8,340 bases of DNA from contig CAJQMW010000432.1 in assembly GCA_905479535.1 (NCBI GenBank), positions 1 through 8,340 on the forward strand, read 5' to 3'. Origin of the DNA: an uncultured Maribacter sp. (GTDB taxonomy: Bacteria; Bacteroidota; Bacteroidia; Flavobacteriales; Flavobacteriaceae). The position numbers were made by a program, and so were the translations under genes. The notes under the pieces were generated by a model. The model had not been told where the DNA came from and did not search any database. It worked only from the letters and a program-made list of their open reading frames with translations. Positions 5,032 to 8,340 of the stretch are shown here, one piece after another; the stretch's first letter is position 1, and each line of letters starts with the position of its first letter.

Positions 5032-6162
5032 CTATTTATTCCTGAATCGGGAAGGGGAAACTCCAACATATTTTTTAAAGTATCGGTTGAACGAGGACTT
5101 TGATTTGAAGCCACAATCAAAGGCGATACCCAAAACGGATAGTTGATTAAATTTAGGGGAGGACAGCATTTTCTTAACCTCTTCTACGCGGTATTGGTTC
5201 ACGAAATCATAGAAATTCATCTCAAAATGTTGATTGATTACCTGAGAAAGTTGTGTCTGTGAAGTTTCAGATAGTTCAGCCAATAATGAGAGGTTGAGTT
5301 CTTCATTCAGAAAGGGTTTTTTGGTTTCCATGACTTCCGAAAGTTTTGCAGCCAAAATCCGGATTTTGTCCGAGGTCAATCCTGATTTGGCATAAGTGGT
5401 TTTATCAGTCGATAAAGTATCGCCCGTATTTTGAAGTATCTTAGAGTCTGTATTCGAAAAAATGGAAGTCTGTCTAAAGCCATAGAACCCAAAAGCGATC
5501 AACATCCCACCTAAAGTAATCCCCACAAAGGCGAATGCGTTTTCTAGAGGAAACAACTGAAATTGCGTGGCTCCAAAAATTAGAAAGGAGGCCAATAAAA
5601 AAAGAGTTAGATAAGAGTATACCACATAGCTCACCCATTTTAAATGAATTTTTTCTTTAAACGAGAAGATTGTAGCAATTCTTCTTCTGTGTTTTTTGAG
5701 AAGCATTAAATCCCAAATACAGTAAAATAGTCCGGATAGCGCCAATGGTATGGCATAGAGTTGGGCCCAAAAAGAAGAGTTTCCCGAGAAGGATAGATAT
5801 CCATTTTGGGCAATGATTTCAGCATCAGCGGACAGAAAGAATAGATGTAGGGCAGCAACATAAATAAAATAGATACTACAATGATAGGCAACGGTCTTTA
5901 CGGAAGGTTGCCTCCCCGTCAATTGCAGAATGTAGAGAAATAGTAGGGGTGCTCCCAACAACGGTAAGCCAAAACTTAATATGGCCAAAGTTCCTTGAAG
6001 GTTTCCGTGGAAGATGGTTACGTTATAGAATGCGATTTGTAATAAGGTCACCAGAATCCAAGAAAGAAAGAAATAGTCTTCCCGTTTTTTACCGCGTTTG
6101 GAAACGAGGATTAAAAACATGAGCGACCCAATTCCCAGACTTGCATTTAAGACGATTTCCAT
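5032..6162 (-). CDS. Membrane-anchored AraC-family transcriptional regulator (7-helix sensor)
   Basis: This 376-residue protein couples a membrane module to a DNA-binding module. Seven hydrophobic segments are visible, at about residues 5-20, 30-48, 56-78, 90-110, 131-152, 176-197 and 207-229, and a linker of about 50 residues follows. The C-terminal AraC/XylS domain (about 282-376) has both helix-turn-helix units: LNLSLLAELSETSQTQLSQVIN (289-310) and LSVLGIAFDCGFKSKSSFNRYFKKYVGVSPSRFR (341-374). The second contains the GF-x-S-x-SSFNRYFKK-x-G-x-SP signature. This layout is common in Flavobacteriia, and the membrane part presumably senses a membrane-soluble or periplasmic signal that is unknown here. 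It starts at ATG 6160-6162, 56 bases after thiL, and precedes the DUF2306-like gene. The latter is a candidate target. Confidence 0.88.
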   Translation of the reverse strand: MEIVLNASLGIGSLMFLILVSKRGKKREDYFFLSWILVTLLQIAFYNVTIFHGNLQGTLAILSFGLPLLGAPLLFLYILQLTGRQPSVKTVAYHCSIYFIYVAALHLFFLSADAEIIAQNGYLSFSGNSSFWAQLYAIPLALSGLFYCIWDLMLLKKHRRRIATIFSFKEKIHLKWVSYVVYSYLTLFLLASFLIFGATQFQLFPLENAFAFVGITLGGMLIAFGFYGFRQTSIFSNTDSKILQNTGDTLSTDKTTYAKSGLTSDKIRILAAKLSEVMETKKPFLNEELNLSLLAELSETSQTQLSQVINQHFEMNFYDFVNQYRVEEVKKMLSSPKFNQLSVLGIAFDCGFKSKSSFNRYFKKYVGVSPSRFRNK

Positions 6163-6218
6163 AAATTTTGATAGCTAATCCATGGAAAAATACACAATTC
6201 TAAATAACGGCTACGGCC

Positions 6219-7277
6219 TTATTCAGATTCAGAAGTATTGAAAGAATTCCAACCCTGTGCGGTCAGTGGAATTTGTGCGCCACTCCTTGCCACTAGATTG
6301 GCTCCATGAGAGGTGTCTGTCATATGCCCAATGACGGTAAGATTGGGATTTCCCTTAATTTTTTCAAAGTCAGTTTGATCAATGGTAAAAAGGAGCTCGT
6401 AATCCTCGCCACCGCTTAAGGCTACCAAAGTACTATCTATTTTAAACTCCTCGCAGCTTGAGATTACCGTAGGGTCCAATGGAATCTTATCTTCAAAAAG
6501 GTTACAACCCACACCACTATTCTTACATAAATGCAGAATTTCTGAGGAAAGCCCATCACTAATATCGATCATGGAGGTTGGCTTGACCTTAAGTTTTTTC
6601 AAAAGTTCGGGGATATCTTTTCGTGCTTCAGGCTTTAACTGCCGCTCTACAATATAGGAGTAGGGCTCTAAATCCGGTTGACTGTTGGGGTTCACTTTAA
6701 AAACCTCCTTCTCACGTTCCAAAACCTGAAGGCCCATGTATGCTCCACCTAAATCTCCGGATACGACCAAAAGGTCGTTCGGTTTTGCCCCGGAGCGGTA
6801 GGTTAGTTCATCTTCCTTGGCCAGGCCAAGGGCCGTAATACTCAATAGCATTCCAGTTTTGGACGAGGTCGTATCCCCACCAATTAAATCCACATTATAT
6901 GTTTTACAGGCGAGACGAATCCCAGCATACAATTCTTCCAAAGCCTCTAAAGGAAATCTGTTTGAAACAGCTATGGATACCGTTATTTGAGTAGCTGTGG
7001 CATTCATGGCGTAGACATCGCTGAGGTTCACCATGACCGCTTTATACCCTAAATGCTTAAGGGGCATGTAGCTCAAGTCAAAATGTACCCCCTCAATTAA
7101 GAGGTCCGTCGTTATTACCGTCTTTTTATTGGTATGGTTTAAGACTGCGGCATCATCGCCAATACCTTTGACCGTTGATTTTTGGTTGATGGTAAAACTT
7201 TTCGTCAGATGGTCTATTAAACCAAATTCGCCTAGTTTTTCCAAGTTGGTTGTTTCTGCATCCTTATCTTCTAACAT
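6219..7277 (-). CDS. thiL: Thiamine-monophosphate kinase
   Basis: ThiL phosphorylates thiamine monophosphate with ATP to thiamine diphosphate, the last step of cofactor synthesis, in the cytoplasm. The 352 residues show the family motifs in order: GIGDDAAVL (38-46), DLLIEGVHF (58-66), VNLSDVYAMNA (83-93), IGGDTTSS (132-139), VSGDLGGAYMGL (172-183), MIDISDGLSSE (226-236) and LSGGEDYELLF (267-277). The Asp-rich GDD, SD and GGD loops bind the metal ions and phosphates. The C-terminal QGWNSF (341-346) is typical of Bacteroidota members. The start at ATG 7275-7277 gives the usual N-terminus (LGEFGLIDHLTKSF). I see no TPP riboswitch upstream. It is the first gene of a possible minus-strand operon with the AraC-type regulator and the DUF2306-like gene, although those have no evident link to thiamine. 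Confidence 0.95.
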   Translation of the reverse strand: MLEDKDAETTNLEKLGEFGLIDHLTKSFTINQKSTVKGIGDDAAVLNHTNKKTVITTDLLIEGVHFDLSYMPLKHLGYKAVMVNLSDVYAMNATATQITVSIAVSNRFPLEALEELYAGIRLACKTYNVDLIGGDTTSSKTGMLLSITALGLAKEDELTYRSGAKPNDLLVVSGDLGGAYMGLQVLEREKEVFKVNPNSQPDLEPYSYIVERQLKPEARKDIPELLKKLKVKPTSMIDISDGLSSEILHLCKNSGVGCNLFEDKIPLDPTVISSCEEFKIDSTLVALSGGEDYELLFTIDQTDFEKIKGNPNLTVIGHMTDTSHGANLVARSGAQIPLTAQGWNSFNTSESE

Positions 7278-7287
7278 CGTACATTTT

Positions 7288-7352
7288 TTAACGTTACCCC
7301 CTTAAATAACATACCGCGGCTTAGGAGTTGAATGGCAGGGTTCTTTAACGTT
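7288..7352. repeat. Two TTAACGTT palindromes between divergent genes
   Basis: The 8-bp palindrome TTAACGTT occurs at 7288-7295 and again at 7345-7352 in the 145-base region between thiL and the choice-of-anchor B gene, flanking the middle of that region. A third copy overlaps the brnQ stop codon (2375-2382). They might be binding sites, but the motif is short and AT-rich. Confidence 0.2.
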
Positions 7353-7422
7353 TTACAAAAGTAATCATGATATTCTATATCGTATCTTTACTTCGGGTAT
7401 AATTTTTGCTGCGAAATTGACT

Positions 7423-8340
7423 ATGAAATATATTTCACTACTGCTTTTGATTGTCCTCATGGGCTGCTCTAAGAATGATGACTCCGGTTCAAATATGGGC
7501 GAAATGCTAATTATTGACGAACCGGACGACCCGGTTACGGGATTTGTACCCTGCGAAAATGGAATGGCGGGGGAATACCCATGTGATGGTTACGATTTGC
7601 TGGGGACCATATCGTTGGCCACATTTCAATCCCAAGAAGGAAATGATATTTGGGGATGGACAGATAGTGCTACAGGCAAAGAGTATGCGCTAATGGGCCT
7701 GGACGACGGAACGGCATTTATCGATATCTCGGATACCGAAAACTTAATCTACCTAGGAAAACTGCTTACGGCCACAGGTTCCAGTTCTTGGAGGGATATT
7801 AAAGTGTATAATGATTACGCCTACATCGTATCTGAAGCCAATAACCATGGAGTACAGGTTTTTGACCTAAAAAAATTGAGGGATGTAACCGATGCCCCAA
7901 GAACATTTACAGCGGACGGGCGGTATATGGATATTGGTAATGCTCACAATATTGTAATCAATGAGCTAACCGGATTCGCCTACCCCGTGGGAACGGCTGG
8001 CAACGATGAATTTAACGGAGGCGTACATTTCTTAGACCTACAAAATCCCATTGAACCTACATTGGCTGGTGGCTGGGGCAATAATGGGAATACCCATGAT
8101 GCTCATGTTATAAGTTATACCGGTCCGGATACGGATTACCCGGGAGCGGAAATTTTCGTAGGAGCCAACGGGAATCAAGTGTCAGTAGTCGATATTACGG
8201 ACAAAGAATCACCAATGGAACTGTCCACACTGCCCTACCCGAACATCGGACATGCCCACCAAGGATGGTTTACGGAGGATCAGCGCTATTTTATTCTAGG
8301 CGATGAATTGGATGAAATCAATTCAGGATTTCAATCCAGG
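7423..8340 (+). CDS. Choice-of-anchor B family lipoprotein, 3' end beyond the window
   Basis: The frame is open for 306 codons to the right edge. The N-terminus MKYISLLLLIVLMGC is a lipoprotein signal with lipobox LMGC, making Cys15 the lipidated residue, followed by a polar linker. The rest matches the choice-of-anchor B family: a CENGMAGEYPCDGYDLLG segment with a Cys pair (44, 54), WGWTDSATGKEYALMGLDDGTAFIDISD (77-104), SSWRDIKVYNDYAYIVSEANNHGVQVFDL (121-149), GNAHNIVIN (172-180), THDAHV (224-229) and GHAHQGWFTEDQRYFILGDELDE (276-298). These repeats suggest a beta-propeller-like, surface or periplasmic protein; conserved histidines (175, 225, 228, 277, 279) could bind metal. Its biochemical function is not known. 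Family members carry different C-terminal anchors; here the visible anchor is at the N-terminus, and the C-terminus is not visible. ATG 7423 is chosen because it begins the signal peptide directly. Confidence 0.88.
   Translation, partial: MKYISLLLLIVLMGCSKNDDSGSNMGEMLIIDEPDDPVTGFVPCENGMAGEYPCDGYDLLGTISLATFQSQEGNDIWGWTDSATGKEYALMGLDDGTAFIDISDTENLIYLGKLLTATGSSSWRDIKVYNDYAYIVSEANNHGVQVFDLKKLRDVTDAPRTFTADGRYMDIGNAHNIVINELTGFAYPVGTAGNDEFNGGVHFLDLQNPIEPTLAGGWGNNGNTHDAHVISYTGPDTDYPGAEIFVGANGNQVSVVDITDKESPMELSTLPYPNIGHAHQGWFTEDQRYFILGDELDEINSGFQSR

Noticed and set aside
5706..5891. Minus-strand frame of 61 codons inside the AraC-type regulator
   Set aside because: It is an out-of-frame shadow of the membrane part of the regulator; its hydrophobicity comes from the overlapping helices.
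7278..7422. TPP riboswitch upstream of thiL
   Set aside because: No CUGAGA-type conserved core or suitable helix arrangement is seen on the minus strand in this short region.
1..8340. CRISPR arrays, tRNA or rRNA genes, complete defence systems
   Set aside because: No regularly spaced repeats, cloverleaf-like sequences or rRNA segments were recognised, and the only defence-related genes are the truncated methyltransferase and its DUF6471 neighbour.

Overview
The window looks like a chromosomal segment of a marine Flavobacteriaceae-type Bacteroidota (Maribacter/Zobellia-like; this is inference). The clues are moderate-to-low GC host genes, start codons without clear Shine-Dalgarno sequences, a TAnnTTTG-type promoter element, a seven-helix membrane AraC-type regulator, a lipoprotein of the choice-of-anchor B family, and the CTTCGACTTCGCTCAGC repeat, which I recall as common in this phylum.

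Layout. Positions 1-210 (minus) hold the start of a membrane protein that is probably of the TVP38/TMEM64 (VTT domain) family and runs off the left edge. About 371-1553 is a GC-rich IS5-family insertion sequence. Its transposase (minus) keeps the DDE residues, but it has an in-frame amber codon and no ATG start, so it is probably dead. About 1553-2340 is an AT-rich restriction-modification remnant (minus): a DUF6471-type small protein followed by a cytosine-5 DNA methyltransferase. The methyltransferase is cut off after its ENV motif, exactly where the insertion sequence begins. No restriction endonuclease is left. Positions 2375-3667 (minus) encode a BrnQ-type branched-chain amino acid carrier with a REP-like repeat embedded in frame near its C-terminus. 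Positions 3929-4144 (+) encode a small zinc-ribbon protein. Positions 4297-7277 (minus) look like a co-directional set: thiL (thiamine-monophosphate kinase), a membrane-anchored AraC-type regulator, and a DUF2306-like membrane protein. From 7423 to the right edge (+) runs a choice-of-anchor B family lipoprotein, transcribed divergently from thiL.

How it fits together. The host background (membrane protein, brnQ, thiL cluster, surface lipoprotein) is ordinary. The story is the 371-2340 island. A foreign AT-rich methylation module seems to have been acquired, then broken by a GC-rich IS5 element. That event also removed the methyltransferase target-recognition half and whatever lay beyond it, and the element later decayed. 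I see no tRNA, rRNA, CRISPR array or intact defence system. No clearly new system is visible. The best leads are the broken methylation module with its leftover DUF6471 gene and promoter repeats, and the coding-sequence-embedded repeat in brnQ.
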